Below, piece after piece: positions 6,657 to 13,316 of a DNA stretch of 26,556 nt. Source of the DNA: CAYNJF01 sp964351745 (GTDB taxonomy: Bacteria > Pseudomonadota > Gammaproteobacteria > Berkiellales > Berkiellaceae); the NCBI GenBank assembly GCA_964351745.1, contig CAYGPI010000032.1:1-26556 (forward strand), given 5' to 3'. A program made the translations under genes and the position numbers. A model generated the notes under the pieces. That model was given only the letters and a program-made list of their open reading frames with translations. It searched no databases and was not told the origin of the DNA. The first letter of the stretch is position 1. Each line of letters opens with the position of its first letter.

Positions 6657-8477
6657 ATGTTTGATGCCAAAACGTTTCTATCGCACTTAACTTCCAGGCC
6701 TGGTGTCTACATCATGTTAGACGCCAAGGGCTCTATTCTCTATATTGGCAAAGCTAAAAATCTAAAAAATCGTGTTACCAGCTATTTTCGTGGCCAATTG
6801 GATGCTCGGATCCAAGCCATGGTGGACAAAATTGATGCCATTGATATCACGATTACGCATAATGAAAAAGAAGCTCTTTTGCTTGAGAATGAGCTTATTA
6901 AAACAAAAGGCCCCAAATACAACATCGCTTTAAGAGATGATAAATATTATCCTTACTTGTTTCTTTCTGCTCATGATGTTCCTGCTCTTGTTTTTCACCG
7001 TGGGCCACATAAGCGCAAGGGAACCTATTTTGGCCCTTATCCTAGTGCCTCGGCAGTGAAGCAGACTTTAAACTTATTACAAAAGCTGTTTAAGTTGCGC
7101 CAGTGCGATGATGTTTATTTTAAGAATCGATCACGACCTTGTCTGCAATACCAAATAGGCCGTTGCAGCGCACCTTGTGTGGATCTGATCAAAAAAGAAG
7201 ACTACTTAACGCAAGTCCAATTTGTCACGTTATTTTTAAACGGTCAACACAGCGTCATTCTTGACAAGCTGATTTTGCAGATGAATGAAGCGTCAAAAGA
7301 AATGGATTATGAGCTAGCCATTTATTATCGCAATCAGATCCAGCATATCCAGCAAGTTGTTGAGCAGCAAGCTGTATACTCGCAAGAAGGTGATGTGGAT
7401 GTGATTGCTCAAGATAGTGCGGGTGGTCAGATTGTTTTTTATATTTTATTTATTCGACAAGGCAAAATGTCAGGGACAAAAGCTTTTTATTTAGACGAGA
7501 AAAAAGCGCTATTAAGTGACGATCTATATTTAAGTTTTCTTGGCCAGTATTACTTAAACCCAGCGAAAACAATGTTTCCTGAGCAAATCATTACTTCCTT
7601 TACTTTAAAAACACCCGATGTGTTTCTTGATGCCATTGCTCAAAAAGCTTCTAAAGCAATCAGACTGAGCCATGCCCCAAGAGAGCAAAAACGGCGCTGG
7701 CTTAATCTCGCTCAAGAGAATGCTAAATTAGCTTTAAAACAGCGTATGGGGAGTAAGAAGACTTATTGGAAGCGGTTGACCGCACTTAAAGAAGCTTTGG
7801 GGTTAAAAGCTTTATCACGAATGGAATGCTTTGATATCAGTCATACTTTTGGCGAAGCGACAGTGGGGTCGTGTGTTGTTTTTGATGAGCATGGACCACA
7901 AAAAAAGCTTTATAGAGCATATAACATTGAAGATGGTGGCTGTGATGATTATCGCGCGATGTCTTTTGTACTCTCAAAACGTTATAAGAAATTAAAAGAG
8001 CAGGGCGATGAGCTTCCGGAATTGGTTTTTGTGGATGGCGGTAAGGGGCAGTTAAACATTGCTAAGAAGATATTCATAGAATATCAAATGTTGGATGTCT
8101 TACTAGTTGGGGTGGCAAAAGGTGAAGGACGTAAGCCTGGTTTAGAAACGCTGTATGTTGTGAATGATTATGCCAGTGAAACATTAAGCATTGTGACTTT
8201 GTCCCCTCACAGTGAAGCCTTACACCTTATTCAGCAAATCAGAGATGAAGCTCATCGTTTTGCTATCACTCGTCATAGAGCAAAGCGTGACAAGAAGCGA
8301 ACACAATCCCCTTTAGAGAGCATTTCAGGCGTAGGGCCAAAGAGACGTCAACAACTTCTTACGCACTTTGGAGGCCAAAAGGAGCTCCTTTCAGCTTCAG
8401 AAGAGTCAATCGCTAAAGTAAGCGGGATAAGCAAAGCTTTAGCTAAAAAAATCTATCAACAGCTCCATGAAAGTTAA
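6657..8477 (+). CDS. uvrC: UvrABC excinuclease subunit C
   Basis: A 606-residue protein (E. coli 610) that makes both incisions in nucleotide excision repair. It has the N-terminal GIY-YIG nuclease domain (about 13-92: GVYIM, LYIGKAKNLKNRV, metal-binding Glu80-region LLENELIK), and a Cys cluster C150, C162, C170, C174 that may hold an Fe-S cluster as proposed for UvrC. A UVR helix follows for UvrB binding (about 197-232), then the RNase H-like 5'-incision domain (ECFDISHTFGEATVGS with Asp393, FVDGGKGQL with Asp460, DEAHRFAITRHR with His533), and C-terminal helix-hairpin-helix repeats (SISGVGPKRRQQLL; KVSGISKALAKKI). An in-frame stop at 6639 limits the start to the ATG at 6657, which has no good ribosome binding site; translation may be coupled to uvrY. 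Confidence 0.97.
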   Translation: MFDAKTFLSHLTSRPGVYIMLDAKGSILYIGKAKNLKNRVTSYFRGQLDARIQAMVDKIDAIDITITHNEKEALLLENELIKTKGPKYNIALRDDKYYPYLFLSAHDVPALVFHRGPHKRKGTYFGPYPSASAVKQTLNLLQKLFKLRQCDDVYFKNRSRPCLQYQIGRCSAPCVDLIKKEDYLTQVQFVTLFLNGQHSVILDKLILQMNEASKEMDYELAIYYRNQIQHIQQVVEQQAVYSQEGDVDVIAQDSAGGQIVFYILFIRQGKMSGTKAFYLDEKKALLSDDLYLSFLGQYYLNPAKTMFPEQIITSFTLKTPDVFLDAIAQKASKAIRLSHAPREQKRRWLNLAQENAKLALKQRMGSKKTYWKRLTALKEALGLKALSRMECFDISHTFGEATVGSCVVFDEHGPQKKLYRAYNIEDGGCDDYRAMSFVLSKRYKKLKEQGDELPELVFVDGGKGQLNIAKKIFIEYQMLDVLLVGVAKGEGRKPGLETLYVVNDYASETLSIVTLSPHSEALHLIQQIRDEAHRFAITRHRAKRDKKRTQSPLESISGVGPKRRQQLLTHFGGQKELLSASEESIAKVSGISKALAKKIYQQLHES

Positions 8478-8480
8478 TTA

Positions 8481-8500
8481 TCTTGCTAGCTCTTGCTAGC
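8481..8500. repeat. Tandem 10-base repeat between uvrC and pgsA
   Basis: TCTTGCTAGC occurs twice in direct succession, right after the uvrC stop. Each copy contains the palindrome GCTAGC. Function unknown; it may be a small slippage duplication. Confidence 0.6.
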
Positions 8501-8552
8501 ACCTTGTGAGCGTGTTATAAACCAATATGTTTACGTCATGGAGCAGTCAAGA

Positions 8553-9101
8553 ATGTTAAGTATCCCCAACCTACTAACCTTGACAAGGATCGTTTTGATC
8601 CCTGTATTTGTCTTGGCGTTTTACCTTCCTATTCAACATGCACATTATATTGCTGCTGGCATTTTCTTTGTTGCAGGCTTCACTGACTGGTTAGATGGCT
8701 TTCTAGCTAGAAGGTTAAAACAGACATCTAGATTTGGTGCTTTTTTAGATCCAGTGGCTGATAAGCTGTTAGTTGCTTGTGCTTTAGTGATGATAGCTGT
8801 TGAGTTTAAAAACTTTGCGATTACGATACCTGCCATGATTATCTTATGTAGAGAGATAATGATTTCTGCCTTACGCGAGTGGATGGCTGAGATTGGTCAG
8901 CAAACAAGCGTTAGAGTGAATTGGTTAGGTAAGTTTAAGACTTTCTTTCAATATTCCGCCATTATGATGCTCATAGCCTTACCAGCAAGCTGGAGCATGC
9001 CTTTAGTGTGGTTTGGTGTTTTTCTGATGTACTTAGCTGTTGTTCTGACTATTTGGTCGATGATAACGTACTTAAAGGCTGCGCAAAGGGCTATGATTTA
9101 A
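8553..9101 (+). CDS. pgsA: CDP-diacylglycerol-glycerol-3-phosphate 3-phosphatidyltransferase
   Basis: Makes phosphatidylglycerol-phosphate, the committed step to phosphatidylglycerol and cardiolipin, in the inner membrane. The CDP-alcohol phosphotransferase motif DG-x2-AR-x8-G-x3-D-x3-D is complete (DGFLARRLKQTSRFGAFLDP followed by VAD), and the N-terminus SIPNLLTLTRIVLIPVFVLAFYLP fits PgsA. I start at the ATG at 8553, giving 182 residues, exactly the length of E. coli PgsA, with GGAG nine bases upstream. An in-frame ATG at 8538 and a TTG at 8493 would add residues with no family support. Third gene of the uvrY-uvrC-pgsA block; tRNA genes follow with their own promoter. Confidence 0.95.
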   Translation: MLSIPNLLTLTRIVLIPVFVLAFYLPIQHAHYIAAGIFFVAGFTDWLDGFLARRLKQTSRFGAFLDPVADKLLVACALVMIAVEFKNFAITIPAMIILCREIMISALREWMAEIGQQTSVRVNWLGKFKTFFQYSAIMMLIALPASWSMPLVWFGVFLMYLAVVLTIWSMITYLKAAQRAMI

Positions 9102-9138
9102 AAGCTTAGGCTTTGGTGAATTTTATTGAAAACAATCC

Positions 9139-9166
9139 TTGACAGGAAATATAATTTCTATACAAT
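9139..9166 (+). promoter_or_regulatory. Promoter of the tRNA-Gly-Cys-Leu cluster
   Basis: TTGACA (9139-9144), a 16-base spacer and TACAAT (9161-9166), ending 11 bases before tRNA-Gly. The -35 element is a perfect consensus. The three tRNA genes are likely one transcript. Confidence 0.8.
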
Positions 9167-9177
9167 TCACCTGGTTA

Positions 9178-9253
<76 letters not shown>

Positions 9254-9277
9254 AAATTTTTTTGCATCAAAACATTT

Positions 9278-9351
9278 GGCTGGATGGCAGAGTGGTGATG
9301 CAGCGGCCTGCAAAGCCGCGTACGCCGGTTCGATTCCGGCTTCAGCCTCCA
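9278..9351 (+). tRNA. tRNA-Cys (anticodon GCA)
   Basis: 74-base cloverleaf with encoded CCA. Acceptor GGCTGGA pairs with TTCAGCC including one G-T pair; the anticodon stem CGGC/GCCG encloses CTGCAAA with anticodon GCA at 9310-9312; T-loop TTCGATT. Confidence 0.96.
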
Positions 9352-9377
9352 TAAATATTTAATGTCGACCTAACACT

Positions 9378-9464
9378 GCCCGGGTGGCGAAATTGGTAGA
9401 CGCAAGGGACTTAAAATCCCTCGGTGGCAACACCGTGCCAGTTCGAGTCTGGCCCCGGGCACCA
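9378..9464 (+). tRNA. tRNA-Leu (anticodon TAA)
   Basis: 87-base class II tRNA with encoded CCA. Acceptor GCCCGGG pairs with CCCGGGC; the anticodon stem AGGGA/TCCCT encloses CTTAAAA with anticodon TAA at 9412-9414; a long variable arm (TCGGTGGCAACACCG) and T-loop TTCGAGT. It marks the left edge of an accessory island, but I found no repeat of its 3' end further on that would serve as an attachment site. Confidence 0.97.
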
Positions 9465-9500
9465 TTCTTTGAGTCTCCTACAACAGCAGGAGGCCTATTC

Positions 9501-9698
9501 TCATGAGCACAGCGCTCTTAATTTGAAATCTTCAAAATCCTTAAATTTATATGTTCTTCGCGATATTAATTTTAGTTTCCGATCGATGCCTTCGACGATC
9601 CTGTTATTCTGATGAAGAGCCATTCTTACTACCCCGAATCACTATTCAAATAAGGTTGTTTTAAGCTTTGTAGTGTCCCCTTTCTTGATGAAGAGCCA
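9501..9698 (-). mobile_element. Truncated ISL3-family insertion sequence (transposase C-terminus plus one end)
   Basis: On the minus strand 9608-9501 translates to NNRIVEGIDRKLKLISRRTY followed by KFKDFEDFKLRALCS and a stop. This is the conserved C-terminal block of ISL3-family (IS204/IS1001/IS1165) DDE transposases, usually written N-x-x-x-EGIN-x-K-IKLIKRRAYGF-x-NFENFRLR. The 12 bases GGCTCTTCATCA, read on the minus strand, occur at 9697-9686 and again at 9621-9610. ISL3-family ends begin with GGCTCTT, so the outer copy is probably the true left end, with about 64 bases of terminal sequence joined to the transposase 3' end. Most of the transposase and the right end are missing, so this is a dead remnant. 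The family call comes from memory of the motif. Confidence 0.65.
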
Positions 9699-9755
9699 AT
9701 ATTTCTTATCGGTGCACGCGAAAGAGCGGACATGCACTTAACGTGTTATAGCTAT
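9699..9755. other. Short spacer before the HigB-like gene
   Basis: Between the insertion-sequence remnant and the promoter region of the toxin gene. No reading frame or site recognised apart from a possible -35 element TTAACG at 9738-9743 (with TATATA at 9762-9767, spacer 18). Confidence 0.3.
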
Positions 9756-9757
9756 AC

Positions 9758-9786
9758 TTGCTATATAGTAAAAAATACTATATGCT
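9758..9786 (+). promoter_or_regulatory. Candidate promoter and operator of the HigBA-like pair
   Basis: TTGCTA (9758-9763), a 17-base spacer and TATGCT (9781-9786) would place transcription start at or next to the ATG at 9793, giving a leaderless message; indeed no ribosome binding site precedes that ATG. The spacer contains an inverted repeat ATATAGTA-AAAAA-TACTATAT (9763-9783), a good candidate for the antitoxin operator. An alternative promoter (TTAACG at 9738, TATATA at 9762) would start about 20 bases earlier, inside the repeat. Confidence 0.5.
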
Positions 9787-9792
9787 TGTTAT

Positions 9793-10086
9793 ATGAAATG
9801 GAAAGTCCTGTTTACAAGAAAAGCAAAAAAACAACTCGACAAGCTGCCACTTAAAGTTCAAACAGTGACTAGATTTTTAGTCGGTGAGTTAGAGCTTAAA
9901 GGTCCAATGGCTAATGGTTGGCCAAATTTTGGAAAGCTAAAAGGCACAAAAAAGAGTGTGATGCTTTATCATTGCCATTTAATCAAAGGAAACCCAACAT
10001 ATGTTTGTTGCTGGGAGGTTATAAGTAGATCGGATAACGTTATAGAGGTTTATTATGTCGGAACACACGAAAAAGCACCATATTAA
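9793..10086 (+). CDS. RelE/ParE superfamily toxin, HigB-like
   Basis: A small basic protein of 97 residues of the type II RelE/HigB toxin superfamily, members of which usually cleave mRNA at the ribosome. Visible features are the N-terminal strand and helix MKWKVLFTRKAKKQLDKL, the segment GPMANGWPNFGKLKG before the core sheet, and the closing strands CCWEVISR and VIEVYYVGTHEKAP. Toxin-first order and a 32-base overlap with the downstream antitoxin gene fit the HigBA arrangement. Activity and exact subfamily are not provable from sequence alone. There is no Shine-Dalgarno sequence at the start; see the candidate promoter. Confidence 0.82.
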   Translation: MKWKVLFTRKAKKQLDKLPLKVQTVTRFLVGELELKGPMANGWPNFGKLKGTKKSVMLYHCHLIKGNPTYVCCWEVISRSDNVIEVYYVGTHEKAPY

Positions 10087-10459
10087 GGCCGATGCAAAAC
10101 ATTATTTGTATTGTCTTTCTGAGACGGGAGATGCGTTTAAGATCCCTGTTGAGGTATTAGAGCAATACTATGTCAGGTCTAAGAAGACGCAAGATATGGC
10201 TAGAAAATCAGTAAGGGCCGCTCAAGGCGTTCCTGCAGATGAAGTTTTTAAAAAGTTGGATGATCAGTATGGTAAGGCTGCAACGATGCTTAAAGGGCTT
10301 CGATTTCGAGAGGGTCTTAATCAAGTTGACTTTGCTGAGATGATTGATGTGACTCAGGGCGATTTATCAAAGATGGAAAGAGGCCTTAGACCAATTGGTA
10401 AGGTCTTAGCTAAAAGAATTGCTAAGTGTTTCTCTGTCGATTATAGGCATTTTTTATAA
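10055..10459 (+). CDS. XRE-type helix-turn-helix antitoxin, HigA-like
   Basis: A 134-residue protein with a C-terminal Cro/CI-type DNA-binding domain (about 79-134: LKGLRFREGLNQVDFAEMID, then VTQGDLSKMERGLRPIGKVL). The long N-terminal part (1-75) is charged and probably contacts the toxin. It overlaps the toxin gene by 32 bases in another frame, and has its own ribosome binding site AGAGG (10044-10048) inside the toxin gene, six bases before the ATG. It is expected to neutralise the upstream toxin and to repress the shared promoter, where a matching inverted repeat is seen. Confidence 0.85.
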   Translation: MSEHTKKHHIKADAKHYLYCLSETGDAFKIPVEVLEQYYVRSKKTQDMARKSVRAAQGVPADEVFKKLDDQYGKAATMLKGLRFREGLNQVDFAEMIDVTQGDLSKMERGLRPIGKVLAKRIAKCFSVDYRHFL

Positions 10460-10489
10460 ATCACCGATCCTGAGTATAGGGATACTTAG

Positions 10490-10624
10490 GATCGACAAGA
10501 AGAGGACTACTTAAAAAGAGTCGGACCAGGTTTGTTTTTGCTACCCAAGCAAAGTCGGTTTGGTTCTGTGCCAGCATTAGCGGAGCAAGTCGTACCAGCG
10601 TTCTTAAAGGATAAATGGGAAAGA
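10490..10624 (+). pseudogene. Remnant of an AbiEi-like (DUF6088) antitoxin gene
   Basis: Between two stops the frame 10490-10624 reads DRQEEDYLKRVGPGLFLLPK, then QSRFGSVPALAEQVVPAFLK and DKWER. This closely parallels residues of the intact AbiEi encoded 500 bases downstream (LLKKVGPGLYLLPKKSRYG, then LLPANKHELVSSFLK). There is no start codon, no N-terminal half of the winged helix and no C-terminal domain, so it is a decayed relic. The DNA of the two copies differs at many third positions, so it is an old, diverged relative and not a recent duplication. Confidence 0.7.
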
Positions 10625-10684
10625 TAAATGGGACACTCACAATCAGCCGCCTATATTATTCGCCTCAGTAGTATGAGTATTTAG

Positions 10685-10821
10685 ATATTGCCCGATAAAG
10701 TTAGTTTAACACATGATCAGATCCAAGACTTAAAGTCGAGCTCAATGAATTAAACCTAAACCCTACTTTTATAAGTGTAGGGGCACGTAATGATAAACGT
10801 AAATATCTATTTTATCAATAA
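10685..10821 (+). pseudogene. Frameshifted coding remnant of unknown origin
   Basis: The frame from 10685 reads ILPDKVSLTHDQIQDLK. A one-base frame change near 10730-10735 continues it as VELNELNLNPTFISVGARND and KRKYLFYQ before a stop at 10819-10821. The composition and the clean stop look like the C-terminus of a former protein, perhaps from the same lost operon as the AbiEi relic upstream. I do not recognise the family. The interval 10625-10684 between the two relics holds nothing else I can name. Confidence 0.3.
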
Positions 10822-10880
10822 GTTACAATTAGGCGTGGATTAAATGTTAATTATAATACATTTATTTCTATTAAAAATAG

Positions 10881-10909
10881 TTGCGTTATACTTAATAACT
10901 TGCTATATT
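10881..10909 (+). promoter_or_regulatory. Promoter and candidate operator of abiEi-abiEii
   Basis: TTGCGT (10881-10886), a 17-base spacer and TATATT (10904-10909). Transcription should begin about 10916, that is at or one base before the AbiEi ATG (10917), so a leaderless message is expected. The promoter overlaps the inverted repeat GTTAT-ACTTA-ATAAC (10885-10899); AbiEi antitoxins are known to bind inverted repeats in their own promoter. A second repeat, CTATT-AAA-AATAG, lies at 10868-10880. Confidence 0.6.
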
Positions 10910-10916
10910 GCAGAGT

Positions 10917-11537
10917 ATGAAACAGGTAAAACGATGCTACGAAATACTGTCGCAACTCACAGAAGGTGAGGTTTATACTTGGGGTGACCTCAATGAATAT
11001 TCTAAGTCACCAGGTAGAGACGTGAAGCGACTCCTAGATGAAGGTTTACTAAAAAAAGTAGGCCCTGGTTTATATTTGCTTCCTAAAAAAAGTAGATATG
11101 GGCTATTGCCTGCAAATAAACACGAACTTGTTTCAAGCTTCCTAAAAACAGATGACTATTTAATGCTTTCGCCAAATGATTACAATTCTCTACGAGTAGG
11201 TTTGACACAGTTAAGGAATGAAACATTCGTTTATAACAACAAGCGTCATGAAAAAGTTCGTTTAGGGAAAAGAAATTTTAATTTCAAAAGGCCGAATAAC
11301 GGATTTCCTAAAAAACTCACTAAAGAATTTTTGCTAGTAGATTTAATGAATAACCTTGATTATGTGGGAGAGCCAAGAGATCAAGTCAAGGATAATGTCA
11401 CTCGACAATTACAATCTGGTATGTTTGATAAAAAACTATTGCTAAGCCTTGCAAATCAATATGGCAAAGTTGGAACAAGAAAATTTTTTATTCAGTTTGA
11501 ACTTGATAATAACTCACCCGATAGGAAGGTGGCATGA
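10917..11537 (+). CDS. abiEi: AbiEi-type (DUF6088) antitoxin / transcriptional autoregulator
   Basis: A 206-residue protein of the AbiEi-like family, the antitoxin and autorepressor of type IV AbiE toxin-antitoxin and phage-abortive-infection modules. Residues about 5-55 form a winged helix-turn-helix (YEILSQLTEGEVYTWGDLNE, then GRDVKRLLDEGLLKKVGPGL and YLLPKKSRYG). The rest matches the C-terminal antitoxin domain with the family stretch YLMLSPNDYNSLRVGLTQL. I start at ATG 10917; a TTG nine bases upstream is also in frame but is inside the -10 region. No ribosome binding site, in line with a leaderless transcript. Its stop overlaps the abiEii start by four bases (ATGA), indicating translational coupling. 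Confidence 0.85.
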   Translation: MKQVKRCYEILSQLTEGEVYTWGDLNEYSKSPGRDVKRLLDEGLLKKVGPGLYLLPKKSRYGLLPANKHELVSSFLKTDDYLMLSPNDYNSLRVGLTQLRNETFVYNNKRHEKVRLGKRNFNFKRPNNGFPKKLTKEFLLVDLMNNLDYVGEPRDQVKDNVTRQLQSGMFDKKLLLSLANQYGKVGTRKFFIQFELDNNSPDRKVA

Positions 11538-12475
11538 AATTTCTCCATGAATTAAAAGATGCAGAAGAATTGTATGACGCGGTTGCAAATGAAAAAGAGA
11601 TTGAACCGTACTTAGTTGAAAAAGACTATTGGATCATGCATGCACTTTGGGGGTTACAAAAGCAAGGTTTTGATTTTGAGTTAAAAGGCGGTACTTCACT
11701 TTCAAAAGCCTATAAAATTATTGATCGCTTTTCTGAAGACATTGATATCAAAATCAAACCTGCAAGTGATAAGACCTTACCTGTTGGTATAAATCATACT
11801 AAAGATACACATATAACAAAAAGAAGGGAGTATTTCGAAGAGCTTGCTAAAGTAATTAATATCCCAGGAATGCAAGTATCGAGAGATACTGATTATGATG
11901 ATCCTAAATTTAGAAATGCAGGTATTCTTCTAAGCTATGACAATATTCTTAAAGCCTTGCCAGGTGTAAAAGAAGGGATTTTACTTGAGGTTGGCTTTGA
12001 TACAACAACACCAAATGAAGCCATTGATATAGATTCTTGGGCCTTTAATAAAGCAATCGAGGTTCACTCCGATCTTATGAATACAAAGGCTATATCAGTT
12101 AAATGTTATCTACCAGAGTATACCTTTGTTGAGAAACTGCAGACAATTACTAGAAAAGCCCGGCAGCAAAAAGAAAATGGTAAGTTTGACATAAATTTTC
12201 TAAGGCATTTCTATGACATTCACCAATTGTTTCAACAACAAAGAGTGAAAAATTTTATTGGCTCAGATGAATACATTGCCCACAAAGAGGCCCGCTTTAG
12301 AGGTGCTGATAATCCTATACTAGAGGTTAATTTGGCTTTTAATCTTGATAAAGAACCTGCTTTGTTTGAAGAATATAAACGACAGTATCAAGGCATAGAA
12401 AGTCTTTTTATTGGCTCCTTTCCATTATTTGATGAGATCTATCAATCTGTTCTTAACATAAGAAGCATTGGCTAG
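11534..12475 (+). CDS. abiEii: AbiEii-type nucleotidyltransferase toxin
   Basis: A 313-residue protein of the nucleotidyltransferase AbiEii/AbiGii toxin family. The polymerase-beta-like catalytic core shows LKGGTSLSKAY (50-60) and the metal-binding pair in SEDIDIKI (Asp69, Asp71); the later EKLQTITRKARQQ and the helix around FLRHFYDIHQLF are also family features. In streptococcal AbiE the toxin binds GTP; mycobacterial MenT relatives transfer nucleotides to tRNA acceptor ends, so a tRNA target is plausible but unproven here. A ribosome binding site (GGAAGG) lies inside the end of abiEi. AbiE systems give phage defence and stabilise DNA. Confidence 0.88.
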   Translation: MKFLHELKDAEELYDAVANEKEIEPYLVEKDYWIMHALWGLQKQGFDFELKGGTSLSKAYKIIDRFSEDIDIKIKPASDKTLPVGINHTKDTHITKRREYFEELAKVINIPGMQVSRDTDYDDPKFRNAGILLSYDNILKALPGVKEGILLEVGFDTTTPNEAIDIDSWAFNKAIEVHSDLMNTKAISVKCYLPEYTFVEKLQTITRKARQQKENGKFDINFLRHFYDIHQLFQQQRVKNFIGSDEYIAHKEARFRGADNPILEVNLAFNLDKEPALFEEYKRQYQGIESLFIGSFPLFDEIYQSVLNIRSIG

Positions 12476-12753
12476 AGGTTTGTTATTATTGTATATGAGT
12501 TAACCCCTTTATAAATAAGGGGAGTGCCTAAGACCTCTTAAATCATTAAATCCCCAAGAATTCATAAGATAAAACTTTGTTGGCTAGCGTTGCTTTCGAA
12601 ACGGCAAATGTGTCGGTCATACGAGTATTTACCCTATTCGCTTTGTGTCTGCTTGTACGTACAGTTGTAGTTATGTTGTTATTCGGTTAACTTGTAATAA
12701 CTAGGGATCAAACAAATACGTGACATATCCCCCAATATCAATAGGAGGCTTCC
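12476..12753. other. Non-coding gap after abiEii
   Basis: The only structures seen are a hairpin CCCCTT-TATAAAT-AAGGGG (12504-12522), possibly a weak terminator without a T-run, the palindrome TGTACGTACA (12654-12663), and a spaced repeat GTTATT/AATAAC (12678-12701) in the likely promoter area of the next gene. The closing part has a strong ribosome binding site for that gene. Confidence 0.4.
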
Positions 12754-13275
12754 ATGCCTAGGAATAAGAAGTCGGTTACCTTTAGCCGCAGTAGCGATGA
12801 TGCTAGTAGCTCTGATAAGAAAGAAGAAGTAGAAAAATGGGAGGAATATAAAGAGAATAAGGATGAATTATTCTACCCCAAACCAAACTCCGCTGACGCA
12901 AAACGTGTCAAAGAAAAGGGCGCTTATGACAATGATTTTAAGTTGTTCTTAACAGATCTTGTTGCAAATTGTTTTGCTCAGAATGGCCCGCCAAATTATC
13001 GAGTTGGGATTGATAAATCATCTACAGATAATGTCGATATTGTGATTAACTTCAAACTTGATGAAGAAGGCGCTAATGCGATGGCTGCCATATTAACGCA
13101 GGATGGCGTTTCGTTGTCTCAACGTCAAGTTGCTAGTGGAAGTAAAACTCACAATCAATTAGTGATAGATTTTACCCCAGAAAATCAAGCTAAGATTGAG
13201 GGGCTTAATATGGACAAGATTAAAGATGAGTTAGAGAGCAGTCGAAATCGCTCGTCTTCAAGGCCTGCTAGGTAA
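12754..13275 (+). CDS. Hypothetical protein, hydrophilic with Ser/Arg-rich ends
   Basis: I do not recognise this 173-residue soluble protein. The ribosome binding site AGGAGG (12743-12748), five bases from the ATG, is strong, so it is a real gene. Residues 1-50 are highly charged and probably disordered (serines then a Lys/Glu-rich run); 60-160 look folded, alternating helices and strands (DFKLFLTDLVANCF, YRVGIDKSSTDNVDIVINFK, NQLVIDFTPENQ). The tail, ELESSRNRSSSRPAR, is Glu then Ser/Arg-rich. It has no signal peptide or membrane helix. A flexible polar C-terminus would suit a type IV secretion substrate in a Legionellales-like host, but that is only a guess. It lies next to the toxin-antitoxin island and converges with another orphan gene. 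Confidence 0.7.
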   Translation: MPRNKKSVTFSRSSDDASSSDKKEEVEKWEEYKENKDELFYPKPNSADAKRVKEKGAYDNDFKLFLTDLVANCFAQNGPPNYRVGIDKSSTDNVDIVINFKLDEEGANAMAAILTQDGVSLSQRQVASGSKTHNQLVIDFTPENQAKIEGLNMDKIKDELESSRNRSSSRPAR

Positions 13276-13316
13276 CCGATTGTGGCATTAGATCTCGGAC
13301 TCATTAACCCAAACGA

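Noticed and set aside
8493..8552. N-terminal extension of PgsA starting at TTG 8493 or ATG 8538
   Set aside because: The extra residues have no family counterpart, while ATG 8553 gives the exact E. coli length and has GGAG upstream.
9465..9500. Hairpin CTCCT/AGGAG after tRNA-Leu as the cluster terminator
   Set aside because: Only five base pairs and no T-run.
12678..12701. Spaced repeat GTTATT/AATAAC as a second AbiEi operator
   Set aside because: Similar half-sites to the abiE promoter repeat, but spacing differs (12 versus 5 bases) and the sequence is too simple to claim.
9378..12753. Integrative element inserted in tRNA-Leu with flanking attachment repeats
   Set aside because: No integrase gene is present and I could not find a second copy of the tRNA 3' end downstream.
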